From: CAKZQX01 sp034435975
Lineage (GTDB): Bacteria; Chloroflexota; Chloroflexia; Chloroflexales; Chloroflexaceae
Direction of reading: 5' to 3'
DNA length: 64,000 nt
Assembly (NCBI GenBank): GCA_034435975.1
Contig: DAOTWD010000155.1
Location: 1 to 64,000 of the forward strand
Under the pieces are notes generated by a model. That model was not told the DNA's origin. It did no database searches and saw only the letters and a program-made list of their open reading frames with translations. Both the position numbers and the translations under genes were made by a program. Positions 16,767-25,624 of the stretch are shown here, piece by piece (within the stretch, counting starts at the first letter, position 1; every line of letters begins with the position of its first letter).

Positions 16767-17945
16767 CTACCAGGTGGGCAGTTCTGATGAAACGTCAGAA
16801 GCATACACCTTGATTTCGCTATATAATGCATCTCGTTCAACCGGGGTCTTGCCCGCAGCAGCAATCCATTGCACTAACTCTGCACATGTCATGGCCTGCC
16901 CGGTGGTTGCCCCGGCATCATGGTAGATCCGTTCTTCGATTACTGTGCCATCCATATCACTCACACCAAAAGATAGTGATATCTGGGCCAACCCTGGCGT
17001 ACTCATGATCCAATAACTTTTGATATGGGCAAAGTTGTCGAGTATCAAGCGACTCACCGCCAGGTGGCGTATATCTTCAATGCCGGTGGTAAAATCAAGG
17101 GCGTGGCTGCGGCCGAGATTATTGTTGGTGGGATGATAAGCCAGTGGGATAAATGCAAGAAACCCACCAGTATGATCCTGTTGTTCACGTAGACGGATCA
17201 GGTGGTCAACACAATCCTCGACAGTTTCGATATGACCGTACAGCATCGTTGCATTGCTCTTGATGCCCAGTTGATGTGCCAGACCGTGAATAGCTAGCCA
17301 GCCAGTACCATCGACTTTTTCAGGGCAAATGCGTTGCCGTATGCGTGGGTGAAAAATCTCTGCACCACCACCAGGCATAATGTCTAACCCGGCCTGTATT
17401 AACCGGTGCAATGTTTCTCTGTGTGATAGCCGGCTAATCCTTGCGAGATAATCGACCTCAACCGCCGTAAACGCTTTCAGATGGGCATGGGGGAAGGTTT
17501 GTTTGAGGGTAGATAACAGGTTACAGTAGTAATCAAGCGTGAGATCAGGATGTAGGCCACCCACAATATGAATCTCGCGTGTTCGCTCGGTAATGGTTTG
17601 TGTGGCTCGTTCTAGAATGTGTTCTATAGTCCATGCATACGCATCTGGCTCATAGCGGTCACGTCGAAACGAGCAGAAATTGCAGTGAAACGTGCAGATA
17701 TTGGTCGGATTAATATGCTGATTCTGCACAAAGTAGACATTGGTACCATTGCGAGTCATGTTGACATAGTTTGCCAGCATGCCTAATGCCAGGATGTCGG
17801 CAGTCTGGTACAGCCTCACACCATCTGCAAATGAGAGGCGGTGGTTATTAAGAACTTTGTCGGTAATATCAGCCAGATCAGGAGCTACGTAATCAATCCT
17901 GAAGTTCGAAGTGTTTATCAATCTGTTCCTCACAATCTTTCGCAA
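16767..17945 (-). CDS. mqnE: Aminofutalosine synthase, radical SAM (MqnE)
   Basis: This 392-residue radical SAM enzyme has CTFHCNFC (C84, C88, C91) for the 4Fe-4S cluster, then EIHIVGGLHPDLTLDYY, KAFTAVEVDYLARIS and MPGGGAEIF, which separate MqnE from the related MqnC. It joins 3-enolpyruvylbenzoate to adenosine from SAM, giving aminofutalosine. The longest frame begins with TTG at 17945; a GTG four codons on and a TTG behind GAGG at residue 9 are alternatives, so the first ten residues are uncertain. It lies between mqnC and mqnA on the minus strand. Confidence 0.94.
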   Translation of the reverse strand: MRKIVRNRLINTSNFRIDYVAPDLADITDKVLNNHRLSFADGVRLYQTADILALGMLANYVNMTRNGTNVYFVQNQHINPTNICTFHCNFCSFRRDRYEPDAYAWTIEHILERATQTITERTREIHIVGGLHPDLTLDYYCNLLSTLKQTFPHAHLKAFTAVEVDYLARISRLSHRETLHRLIQAGLDIMPGGGAEIFHPRIRQRICPEKVDGTGWLAIHGLAHQLGIKSNATMLYGHIETVEDCVDHLIRLREQQDHTGGFLAFIPLAYHPTNNNLGRSHALDFTTGIEDIRHLAVSRLILDNFAHIKSYWIMSTPGLAQISLSFGVSDMDGTVIEERIYHDAGATTGQAMTCAELVQWIAAAGKTPVERDALYSEIKVYASDVSSELPTW

Positions 17946-18052
17946 GCCGATTTCATTGGTGCATCGGGGGTTCGGCTTGAACCTGAGTATAGAGGATTGC
18001 TATTATTGTCACACGGTTCAAGTAGTCAGGCATAAGCGACACCTTATTGCTG

Positions 18053-19258
18053 CTACTGGGGAGCATTCATCTCTACAGTAGCCCTGGAAGAACGGGGCTT
18101 ATGCCGGATTGGTGTCGGCGCAGGCGATGTGTGTGGACTCTCATAAGTCCGCAGAATGGTATACTGGCTGTCACGTTGGGCGGGGACATAACCGGCATTG
18201 CGAATAAGCATATGAATATCACCTTCACCCAGAGATCGATAGGTGTTGTGTGCTGCAGCTGATACCACATTCTCCTCCAGCATTGTGCTGCCATAGTCGT
18301 CGATACCAAAATGGAGAGAGATCTGGCCTATTTTCGGGCCCTGTGTTACCCAGCTTGCCTGGTGGTGCCGCACGTTATCCAGAAACAGGCGTGCTATAGC
18401 CACATGCCGTAAGTACTCATGTGCGGTTGCGCCATAGTGTGCACGATGGCGGCTGCGGCCGAGTGATGTCAGCGAGCTGTGTTGCACTGGCCACGACACA
18501 AAAGCAACAAAGCCATTGCTGTATTGTTGTAGGCTTGCATCCTGCAGATCACGGACACGCTGCAGGTGACGTATCCGTTGCTCCAGTGTCTCACCTAACC
18601 CGATGACCATCGTCGCTGTTGTGGTTAAGCCCAGCGAATGGGCTATTTGCATGATTGACAACCATGTGTCCGTCTGGAGCTTCTTGGGAGATACCCGCTG
18701 GCGGACGGCGTCATCCAGTATCTCACCACCACCACCTGGTAGTCCCGTCAGACCAACGGCGATGAGTTCCTGCAATACGTCACGATGGGACATGCCATAC
18801 AGTTGCGCAAAATGATCTATTTCCGACGGACTAAATGCATCGATCTGTAGTGAAGGAAAGTGCGATCGAATACCACTGAGTAGTTCCAGGTACCAATCGA
18901 ACGGCAGGTAGGGATGATGCCCACCCTGCATGAGGATGCGTGTTCCGCCAATATTCACTACCTCCTGAATACGCTGCACTATATCTTCTTTAGAGCGTAC
19001 GTAGGCCTCAGGGTGCCCTGGTAGGCGATAGAAGCCGCAGAAGGTGCAGTTTGTGGTGCAGACATTCGTATAGTTGATGTTCCGATCTATGAGATAGGTG
19101 ACGGTTTTTCCCGGTACATGTATCTGACGGGCAGTATTGGCTGCGACTCCGAGGGTGAGGAGATCTGCTTCGGTATAGAGCCTCAGCCCTTCTACATACG
19201 ATAGGCGTTCTCCAGCAGCAGCTTTCCCTAAAAGAAAGTTTGTGGGGTGGAGTAGCAT
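18053..19258 (-). CDS. mqnC: Cyclic dehypoxanthine futalosine synthase, radical SAM (MqnC)
   Basis: The 401-residue protein has the MqnC layout: CTTNCTFC at C67, C71 and C74, then GGTRILMQGGHHPYLPFDWY, IDAFSPSEI and GLTGLPGGGGEILDD, with TTATMVIGLGE further on. It closes dehypoxanthine futalosine into a spiro ring by radical chemistry. ATG at 19258 has AGGAAGG at a better distance than ATG two codons upstream (19264). The last 30 residues are Pro/Ser/Arg-rich and not conserved. Futalosine hydrolase (MqnB) is not present in this window. It is the first gene of the mqn group. Confidence 0.95.
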   Translation of the reverse strand: MLLHPTNFLLGKAAAGERLSYVEGLRLYTEADLLTLGVAANTARQIHVPGKTVTYLIDRNINYTNVCTTNCTFCGFYRLPGHPEAYVRSKEDIVQRIQEVVNIGGTRILMQGGHHPYLPFDWYLELLSGIRSHFPSLQIDAFSPSEIDHFAQLYGMSHRDVLQELIAVGLTGLPGGGGEILDDAVRQRVSPKKLQTDTWLSIMQIAHSLGLTTTATMVIGLGETLEQRIRHLQRVRDLQDASLQQYSNGFVAFVSWPVQHSSLTSLGRSRHRAHYGATAHEYLRHVAIARLFLDNVRHHQASWVTQGPKIGQISLHFGIDDYGSTMLEENVVSAAAHNTYRSLGEGDIHMLIRNAGYVPAQRDSQYTILRTYESPHTSPAPTPIRHKPRSSRATVEMNAPQ

Positions 19259-19264
19259 GAACAT

Positions 19265-20080
19265 ACCTTCCTGTTCTGAGCAGGCGATTCTGCTGATAAC
19301 ACAAGAGGCCTGAGGCGAGCAGAGTAAAGCGGTGTACTATGTACCCGCCAGAAACCGCCGGCTTACGATTGGGTGATTCCTGAACATCCGTGCTCAGTCA
19401 TGATGAAATAACCGGTTTGCTTCTGTTGACGAATCTGAGCCGATCAATTCCAGGTACATCCTTACACCATGACATAAGCGATATAAGCGAGTACTTTACT
19501 GAATAAATCTCGATACCCTGCGGTGTTTCATGTGTCGAACCAATTTGTTTATTATGGATTATACCAAATCCGAATCACTCTGGCAAGAGAGATCGCAGCG
19601 TATGGTATCCTTGCTCATGGCATATATCCTGGATCAACTTGTATAGTGAACAGAGCAGAGAAGATTCGTTTTCAGATAGCTGAGTGGATAAGAAACGATC
19701 ACGATACCCTGATCGCCTGTATTGTCGAAGAAATATCATTGCAGTAGCGTGAACATCTCGATGCTATTGGGAACATCCTGACCGCTTCGCTTCAGCGTGA
19801 ATACGTGTACTGCTACGGGATATGGCATGAGGGATACATGACGTGAGGCGGCAGGTCAGCCGTGTATGCATTGGAGCGACCGCTGTTCTTATGTACCTCA
19901 ATTTCCGGTTCCGAGTTACCGGTCATGTTTTTTAAGCAAAAAAACCGCACTGGTGATATACTGTCGGAGCGCGGATGATGCAGCGGAGTGACTGTGGCGG
20001 TGTGTTGCATTTGCATCATCCTGTCAACCTATTTTGACCAGCACGCAATAGCATCTGCGTCATCCACTGCCATAAGACAA
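19265..20080. other. Gene-free interval between mqnC and the DUF4491 pair
   Basis: About 0.8 kb, AT-richer than its surroundings, with no reading frame that resembles a protein or has a convincing ribosome site. It must contain the promoter of the leftward mqn genes near 19270-19400, but no clear hexamer pair was found. The far end holds the rightward promoter listed next. Confidence 0.5.
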
Positions 20081-20109
20081 TTGACATTTCACCAATCTAA
20101 TTGTACAAT
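20081..20109 (+). promoter_or_regulatory. Near-consensus sigma-70 promoter
   Basis: TTGACA (20081-20086) and TACAAT (20104-20109) are separated by exactly 17 bp, about 75 bases before the start of the first DUF4491-like gene. It is among the best matches to consensus in the window. Confidence 0.75.
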
Positions 20110-20183
20110 ATGCAACACGTGTATAGATTTGCTCATATTTAGTGAGATTTATGTAGTCGGGTGGCTACGTGAGGAAATGTGAT

Positions 20184-20621
20184 ATGCTACAGTTCGCGGG
20201 TTTCTGGATGGCAATGGTGACATTTTTAGGGATCTGGTGGGGTCATGTCGGGGTTCGCTGGCTTGAGGCACACAGTCCGAATATCTGGCCGCCGATTGTG
20301 GTGCTGGCGTTGAGTGGAGTGGCGCTGAACGGGTTCTCTCTGTTCGCGCCCAACCTGACACTGGCCGGGGTAAGCAGCATTCTTGGTATTACGCTGATGT
20401 GGGACGCACTGGAGATGTATCGCCAGCAGCAGCGTGTACTGAAGAAACACGCTCCGGCCAATCCTGACAATCCCCGCCACGCGGCCTACCTTGCTGCTGG
20501 TAAAGCCATCACGGAAGATCTGTTGGATCGTGAGCCACAAGGAACGCCAGATGTGCCGTCAGCTCCCCAGCGGGTTGAGTTTTGTCGGGCGACCTATGAA
20601 CGGAGAGAGGTAGAAGCATGA
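20184..20621 (+). CDS. Small membrane protein related to DUF4491
   Basis: This 145-residue protein has about three membrane helices (MLQFAGFWMAMVTFLGIWWG, IVVLALSGVALNGFSLF, LTLAGVSSILGITLMW) and a cytosolic tail with the conserved-looking block KKHAPANPDNPRHAAYLAAG. The order of helices and the ExxxQQxRV stretch after the last helix parallel the DUF4491 protein encoded next, so the two appear to be paralogues. ATG at 20184 is placed well behind GAGG; a GTG at 20169 is possible. The stop overlaps the start of the next gene (ATGA), so they are co-translated. Function is unknown. Confidence 0.8.
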   Translation: MLQFAGFWMAMVTFLGIWWGHVGVRWLEAHSPNIWPPIVVLALSGVALNGFSLFAPNLTLAGVSSILGITLMWDALEMYRQQQRVLKKHAPANPDNPRHAAYLAAGKAITEDLLDREPQGTPDVPSAPQRVEFCRATYERREVEA

Positions 20622-20953
20622 GTTGGGAAGGCATTGCCCTCGGTCTGTTTAGTCTAGGAATTATCGGGTTCGGCTTTTTCTGGGTGATCCGTATGGAGTA
20701 CTATCTGGGATATCTGTGGTGGCCGTATCCTATGGCTCTGGGTATCCTGTTCATTCTGGTCTCGTTCTTTATCGGTAATGAAGGCTGGTCGGCTTTGCTG
20801 GGCATCACCGGTGGCTCGTTTATCTGGGGTGCCACCGAGCTAAAGGAGCAGGCAGTACGCGCCGAACTGGGCTGGTTCAAGTATAATCCGCGTCGCAAAC
20901 CAGATCCGCCAGGCCTACGCTGGATTAAAAAGATCAAGGCACCGCATCTCTAA
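20618..20953 (+). CDS. DUF4491 family membrane protein
   Basis: The 111-residue product has three predicted helices and matches DUF4491 in its key features: GIALGLFSLGIIGFGFFWVI, MEYYLGYLWWPYPMALG, and the end GATELKEQ..VRAELGWFKYNPRRK. Family members are short integral membrane proteins of unknown role. It overlaps the upstream gene by four bases, indicating a fixed stoichiometry or a complex of the two. A long hairpin follows 27 bases after its stop. Confidence 0.85.
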   Translation: MSWEGIALGLFSLGIIGFGFFWVIRMEYYLGYLWWPYPMALGILFILVSFFIGNEGWSALLGITGGSFIWGATELKEQAVRAELGWFKYNPRRKPDPPGLRWIKKIKAPHL

Positions 20954-20980
20954 CTATAAACCTTGCCTGGATGGAGCATT

Positions 20981-21018
20981 CAGCCGATAACGTGGGCGAT
21001 TGCGCCATACGTTGGCTG
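20981..21018 (+). terminator. Imperfect hairpin after the DUF4491 pair
   Basis: CAGCC..AACGT.GGCG folds back, across ATTG, on CGCC..ACGTT.GGCTG. The stem is GC-rich with two small bulges but lacks a following T run, so it may be a weak terminator or a 3' stabiliser. Confidence 0.4.
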
Positions 21019-21086
21019 AGGGGCTGTCACCTTCAGGCGACGGAGAACGTTACAAGCTGTCAGTAGCATAATCACATTGACGTCAC

Positions 21087-21665
21087 ATGAGTTTGCCTGA
21101 CAAACACACCTTACGACGGATGTTTCAGCGCCGCCGCGCCGCACTCGATCAACGCGAGGCACGCAGCGCGGCGATTGCAACACGGGTAACGGCGTTGCCG
21201 GTTTATCAGTTGGCATCCGTTATCCATTGCTATCTACCGCTCCGCTCCGAAGTCGATACCCGTCCCCTCCTCACGACAGCGCTGAGTCAGCAGAAGGCAG
21301 TTGTGGTACCCGTGGTCGAACCCGCCACAGGTACTTTGCTGCATAGTCGCCTGGTATCGCTGGCACCTGAAGATTGGGAACCGGGCCATTTTGGGGTTTT
21401 TCAGCCGCGCCCTCTGCTGCCAGTTGCACCCGGTACGTGGGATCTGGTGCTGGTGCCGCTCGTGGCCTTTGACCGTTCTGGCTATCGGCTCGGCTATGGC
21501 AAGGGCTACTATGATCGTCTACTGGTCACAGGCTCAGTGCCCACTATCGGCCTGGCTTTTGCACTGCAGGAAGCGACCGTCCTGCCGCGTGAAGCACATG
21601 ATATTCCTCTGGACTGGATTGTCACCGAAGACGAGTGTATTACCACTGCAACCGGACGCCGGTAA
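21087..21665 (+). CDS. 5-formyltetrahydrofolate cyclo-ligase
   Basis: This 192-residue enzyme has the family motifs: an N-terminal RRMFQRRRAALD helix, the substrate region AVVVPVVEPATG, the GYGKGYYDRLL nucleotide-binding loop and the C-terminal PREAHDIPLDWIVTEDE block. It converts 5-formyl-THF to 5,10-methenyl-THF with ATP in folate one-carbon metabolism. Length is standard (about 180-200). It appears monocistronic between the DUF4491 pair and the convergent DUF4058 gene, whose stop lies 26 bases after its own. Confidence 0.94.
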   Translation: MSLPDKHTLRRMFQRRRAALDQREARSAAIATRVTALPVYQLASVIHCYLPLRSEVDTRPLLTTALSQQKAVVVPVVEPATGTLLHSRLVSLAPEDWEPGHFGVFQPRPLLPVAPGTWDLVLVPLVAFDRSGYRLGYGKGYYDRLLVTGSVPTIGLAFALQEATVLPREAHDIPLDWIVTEDECITTATGRR

Positions 21666-21691
21666 CGTAACGTGCACGTGGACAGGCATCT

Positions 21692-22483
21692 TCACCCACG
21701 CCATCCCCGCTCGCGCAGGAGGGCATCCAGCCAGGTCGCATCGGCATCGGGCAGGTCAGGTGGCGGCGGCGGCTCACGATAGTTGATCTCTAGATCGTAG
21801 CGGGCGCGGCGGTAGGCCTCGTGAATGGCTGCCCCCAGATCGAGCGTCACATCGGCATCGGGCGGGCGCAGCGGCACCGGCACGGATGGGATGGGCATAC
21901 GCAACGAGAGCGGCCAGATCTCCAGCCGGGGCCGCTGTTGCACCCGGCTCAAGAAGATGAAGTATGGCGCATCGGGCAGTGGATGCGCCAGTTGCGGACG
22001 GCGTCCGTTACGCAAGAGGTCGATTTCCAGCAGATGGGCGGTGCTGGCAAAGATCTGCTGGCACTTCTGCTCGTAGGCATCTGCCCCATCCAGGCCAGGG
22101 CGCTTGTTGGCCGGTGACAGCACCTCGATGGCCGTCACCAGCACCTGGTCGCGCACGGTGCGAATCTCGATGCGGGCATATTCAACCGGGACGGTCATCA
22201 ATGCGGGCAGCGTCAGTGGGGCCTCGGCCATAACCGCCACCGTGCCACCTGATGAGGGAGGCAACAAAGCATGTTCGACAACGGCCACATCAGGCACAGC
22301 CCGACGCACGGGGGCAACCGCGATACTCTCGAAGGCAATATAGGGCGTGATTACCGCTCGATAGTCCGGGGTCAGCTTTGACTGGATCTGGTCACAGATC
22401 ATGGTAATCAACCGATGATGCACATCCGGCCACAGACTCGGCTCTTCCAGATAGGGATCCATTCCGGGAAATGGTGATTCCAT
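21692..22483 (-). CDS. DUF4058 family protein
   Basis: The 263-residue product starts MESPFPGMDPYLE, the DUF4058 hallmark, with WPDVHHRLI and the central EVLSPANKRPG block, and ends with the family's proline-rich YREPPPPPDL and W..LLRERGW tail. The ATG at 22483 sits behind AAGGAG. The frame is open 51 codons further up but without conserved sequence. Members are common in Chloroflexota and cyanobacteria; the fold around EVLSPANK is thought to resemble PD-(D/E)XK nucleases (family inference), and no function is proven. Confidence 0.92.
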   Translation of the reverse strand: MESPFPGMDPYLEEPSLWPDVHHRLITMICDQIQSKLTPDYRAVITPYIAFESIAVAPVRRAVPDVAVVEHALLPPSSGGTVAVMAEAPLTLPALMTVPVEYARIEIRTVRDQVLVTAIEVLSPANKRPGLDGADAYEQKCQQIFASTAHLLEIDLLRNGRRPQLAHPLPDAPYFIFLSRVQQRPRLEIWPLSLRMPIPSVPVPLRPPDADVTLDLGAAIHEAYRRARYDLEINYREPPPPPDLPDADATWLDALLRERGWRG

Positions 22484-22627
22484 AACGCACTCCTTATCAT
22501 ACGGTGCCGCCGGAATTAGAATGAATAAAACGCATACGTTCATAATACCATAACGACACCAGCTTTCCGGTTCTACCAGAGGCCAGGGACACACCCCGTG
22601 CAATTCTATCAACATACAACCTGGTTG

Positions 22628-22655
22628 TTGACACACTGATGCAAGCGTGTATCAT
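22628..22655 (+). promoter_or_regulatory. Putative sigma-70 promoter upstream of the coiled-coil/P-loop pair
   Basis: TTGACA (22628-22633) and TATCAT (22650-22655) are 16 bp apart. The leader to the first gene at 22929 would be about 270 bases and includes a possible 22-codon reading frame at 22827-22895 behind AAAGGGG. Confidence 0.5.
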
Positions 22656-22928
22656 GGCAGAATATAGCAATCCTACACCGTTGTGAAGAATTGGTAGAGA
22701 CTTGATAGCGTATACACAGCAGACTGGTTTATCAGGTTCAGCAGCGATCCACCGCGCAGCCAGAGGTTGATCAACGTCGCTACGATTATGTTATCGGTAC
22801 GTGAACCAGTACGAAAGGGGCTACCTATGGCAGGCGGCACAGAAGTCGGCATCGCATTGAGCGCAAACGACATATATCGGGATCAAGAAACGTGATCCCG
22901 CCAGCTATCAATCCTGGGGACACAACCG

Positions 22929-23807
22929 ATGAGCGATGATTTACTCCATACCCTGCTGGGACATGCGGATGACTATATGGCCCAGATCACCGAGGAGGAA
23001 CAACGACAACATGCGGAGCAGGAACAACGCCAGCAGGTGGAGCAGGAACGATTACGTCGCATTGCACACGCACACCGGCAACGAACTGAACAGCAACAAC
23101 GGCAACACGCCGACCAGCAGCGCCAGCTTGATGCCGAGCGCCAGCGTCTAATTGCACAGCAGCGGCACATTGCTGATCATCTTCGGTTGATGCAGGCTAA
23201 ACCTACCACCGCAAAACCGCCGCCTTCTGTCGTGAGAGCAGGAACGACCATCACCCGTCCGTTCCGTCCGGTAGACTCTCAGCAACGGGTACGTGAAGCA
23301 CTGCAGCGAGACTATGAGTTCGGGACACTGCTGCTGGCCGAGTTTGCCACACTCGTTCTCTGGCTGATCTTCTGGCTCGCCAACGGGTTTTTTACCGCAC
23401 TGTTTGTGCATGCCTGGGCATTGCGCCTGGTTGATGGACTGAATCGCTTTCTGGCACAGTCGGTTGCCCTCGATTTCTCCTTTACGCTTTCGAGCAGTAC
23501 CGCATGGGGTCTGGGAGCATGCTTGCATCTCATGATCTCACTGATAGAGTTGCATCTGTGGCGTTCTGGTCGACGGGTCACCTATTTTACCATTATCGTG
23601 GTCGGTATCTTTGATGTGTTCACCTCCGCCTGGGGAATTCACGCTCTGGCGGGAGCGTGGGGCTTGCCCGGTACGGGGTTGGCCTGGATCGTGCTGTATG
23701 TTTTGCTGGCAGAAGCCATTGCGCTCCTCCCAGAGCGGCGGATGGTTGATCATGGCCTGGCGCTATGGATGATGCTGCAACGTCAGCCAGAACGCGGCGA
23801 AGGATAA
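22929..23807 (+). CDS. Coiled-coil membrane protein of unknown function
   Basis: This 292-residue protein is not recognised. Residues about 20-90 are an extremely Gln/Glu/Arg-rich coiled coil (EEEQRQHAEQEQRQQVEQER). A Pro-rich linker follows, then four probable membrane segments: about 133-160 (LLLAEFATLVLWLIFWLANG), 187-205, 218-235 and 245-265. The long coil would face the cytosol. It precedes by four bases a gene for a P-loop NTPase with an N-terminal membrane anchor, so the two probably work as a complex at the membrane. Nothing in the sequence tells the substrate; DNA pumping, plasmid- or element-related transfer and envelope roles are all possible. Confidence 0.8.
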   Translation: MSDDLLHTLLGHADDYMAQITEEEQRQHAEQEQRQQVEQERLRRIAHAHRQRTEQQQRQHADQQRQLDAERQRLIAQQRHIADHLRLMQAKPTTAKPPPSVVRAGTTITRPFRPVDSQQRVREALQRDYEFGTLLLAEFATLVLWLIFWLANGFFTALFVHAWALRLVDGLNRFLAQSVALDFSFTLSSSTAWGLGACLHLMISLIELHLWRSGRRVTYFTIIVVGIFDVFTSAWGIHALAGAWGLPGTGLAWIVLYVLLAEAIALLPERRMVDHGLALWMMLQRQPERGEG

Positions 23808-23811
23808 ATGT

Positions 23812-25236
23812 ATGCAAGGATGGCTCCTGGTTCTTTTCTGCGTAGCGTCTGGCGCATCGTTGGTCACCATCGGGTTGCGCCGCCGGGCGCATGTAATCAG
23901 TAGGAATGACGACCCGCTTTGTCAGCAACCGGCAGTGGCGCACCATTCTGTCGGTAGTGGAGATGTAGCACCGGTACCTCTGCCTGCGTCGGTACGGCCT
24001 GCTGCACCGGTGCCGCCACCATCTCCGGTGCCGGTCGCCACGCCAACCCTGGCACCCGATCTGGTCTGGTTGCGCCAACTCTTACTGGCGGTGCATGGGC
24101 TGATCATTGGCCAGACCCGCGCCGGGAAGACGACATTGACGCACTTCATTGCCACCTCACGGGTCAGGCTGGGGCATCGTGTCATTGTCTGCGATCCCGA
24201 CGCAGCACCAGGGATGTGGCCGGGATGTGAGGTATCGGGCTATGCTGATGATTTTGCAGCGATTGAACGTACATTGCAAGCCTTGCAGTCTGAAATTAGC
24301 GCTCGGCGTGTGGCACGAACGCAGCGTGACCGCACGCGCCTGACACCGCTGACGCTCGTCTTTTCTGAGGCGGGTGAGATTATGAATCAGTGTCCTTCGG
24401 CCCGTGCTATTTTTGAGGCGGTATTACGGCGGGGTGGTAAATTGAATATCAGCTTGCTGGTTGATGTGCAAGATCGGCAGCGAGACACTTTGAATTTACC
24501 TGGGGCTACCCATTTGCTGAAAAACTTTGAGGAACAGGTGGAAGTCCGACGTACGGGAACAGACCGACATGTGATCGTTCAGGGGCGTACCTATCCTCTG
24601 CCCAAATTGCCTGACCCGGAGGAACTGGCCGATGTTTATGCTCGTACACATGTTCGGCGGGCTATCCGTCCTACTGGTCACCTGCTGGCTGAATTACGAG
24701 AAGATCTGGATGGTCTCCCGGCCCGGCTTCCGTCACAGCACCATCCACTGCCGCAGCCGATCCATGAACCCGGCTCATCTGAGCCGGATGCGGTCACGCT
24801 TACCGGTTCTATTGATGCTATCACACCTTCGGTGCCGACGAATCTACCTGATCTAGCTACCATACCGCAGATCGCGGCTGTCACGAATAGAACGACAAAC
24901 CATGGATCTTTATCGGTGGCATCGAAATCAGCGCCCGAAGTGCCAGCCGCATCCGTCACATCGGAATCAGTGCGAGATCTACCGACCACAACCGTGCCAG
25001 ACTGGATGGCTGAGATCGCCTGGGTGTGTCCTGATAATGATCGTTGTGCGACGAAAGGTCGTGTCTTTGAACTATTGTGCCAGGTTCGTACGGAACCAGC
25101 GATTGTCAAAGAACTCTGGCACATAGATGGCACGGCGGGTGCACGTTATCGGAAAGCGCTAAATGTGGTAGCCTCCATTCGCGCCGATGTCTTGAATGGT
25201 GTGCTACGTGTACAGCGCACAGTGGAAAATACTTAA
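23812..25236 (+). CDS. Membrane-anchored HerA/FtsK-like P-loop NTPase
   Basis: The 474-residue product has an N-terminal membrane helix (about 3-22), a Pro/Val-rich linker (about 50-80), then a RecA-type core with Walker A GQTRAGKTT at 100-108, typical of the HerA/FtsK/VirB4 group, and a Walker-B-like LTLVFSEAGEIM at 181-191 in which Ser185 stands where the family has Asp before the Glu. A low-complexity Thr/Ser/Pro linker (about 320-395) leads to a C-terminal 70 residues (CPDNDRCATKGRVFELLCQV) that could be a small winged helix. It looks like a DNA-translocase or conjugation-type ATPase but is shorter than FtsK or TraG. It is paired with the coiled-coil membrane protein upstream. Confidence 0.75.
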   Translation: MQGWLLVLFCVASGASLVTIGLRRRAHVISRNDDPLCQQPAVAHHSVGSGDVAPVPLPASVRPAAPVPPPSPVPVATPTLAPDLVWLRQLLLAVHGLIIGQTRAGKTTLTHFIATSRVRLGHRVIVCDPDAAPGMWPGCEVSGYADDFAAIERTLQALQSEISARRVARTQRDRTRLTPLTLVFSEAGEIMNQCPSARAIFEAVLRRGGKLNISLLVDVQDRQRDTLNLPGATHLLKNFEEQVEVRRTGTDRHVIVQGRTYPLPKLPDPEELADVYARTHVRRAIRPTGHLLAELREDLDGLPARLPSQHHPLPQPIHEPGSSEPDAVTLTGSIDAITPSVPTNLPDLATIPQIAAVTNRTTNHGSLSVASKSAPEVPAASVTSESVRDLPTTTVPDWMAEIAWVCPDNDRCATKGRVFELLCQVRTEPAIVKELWHIDGTAGARYRKALNVVASIRADVLNGVLRVQRTVENT

Positions 25237-25266
25237 GCACCAGGCGACCTGAACGCCAGGTGCTTT
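25236..25266 (+). terminator. Terminator after the P-loop NTPase gene
   Basis: An 11-bp stem with one mismatch (25236-25246 with 25254-25264) overlaps the TAA stop and is followed by TTTACGCTTGCTATTTT. It should end the two-gene transcript. Confidence 0.6.
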
Positions 25267-25333
25267 ACGCTTGCTATTTTGCGCGGGTTGTGCTATAGGC
25301 ATCGCCAGCATACGACTGATGAGAGGAATGTAC

Positions 25334-25624
25334 ATGTCCATGCTGCTCGTATCCGGCACCATTATTCACCAGTGCTATCAGGTCAGATCGCTTATCCGGC
25401 AGGGCGACATGAGCGCACTCTCTGTTGCCACAGTCCAGACATTTCGCAGTACCGTGGCGCTCACGCAAACGGTTCCCAGACCCTCTATCACCCCGCAGCA
25501 GGTGACGGCGATGGAACACGCCTTCGGACACCAGGTTCCGATGTTGCGTCTGCTTCACCACCCTGTCCTGGATACTGATCATGATCCTGAGTTCCGGCAG
25601 CACCGCTCTTATGGACAGTACTAA
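25334..25624 (+). CDS. Small hypothetical protein
   Basis: A 96-residue frame begins with ATG at 25334 behind GAGAGG and runs to 25624, overlapping the first codons of the EamA gene. The product (MSMLLVSGTIIHQCYQVRSL) has a short hydrophobic start and is otherwise hydrophilic and His-rich at the end. No family is recognised. The ribosome site and position support it modestly; it could equally be chance open frame. Confidence 0.3.
   Translation: MSMLLVSGTIIHQCYQVRSLIRQGDMSALSVATVQTFRSTVALTQTVPRPSITPQQVTAMEHAFGHQVPMLRLLHHPVLDTDHDPEFRQHRSYGQY

Noticed and set aside
19523..19747. A 74-codon plus-strand frame in the mqnC upstream gap
   Set aside because: No ribosome site, no family resemblance, and the region is AT-rich where short frames arise by chance.
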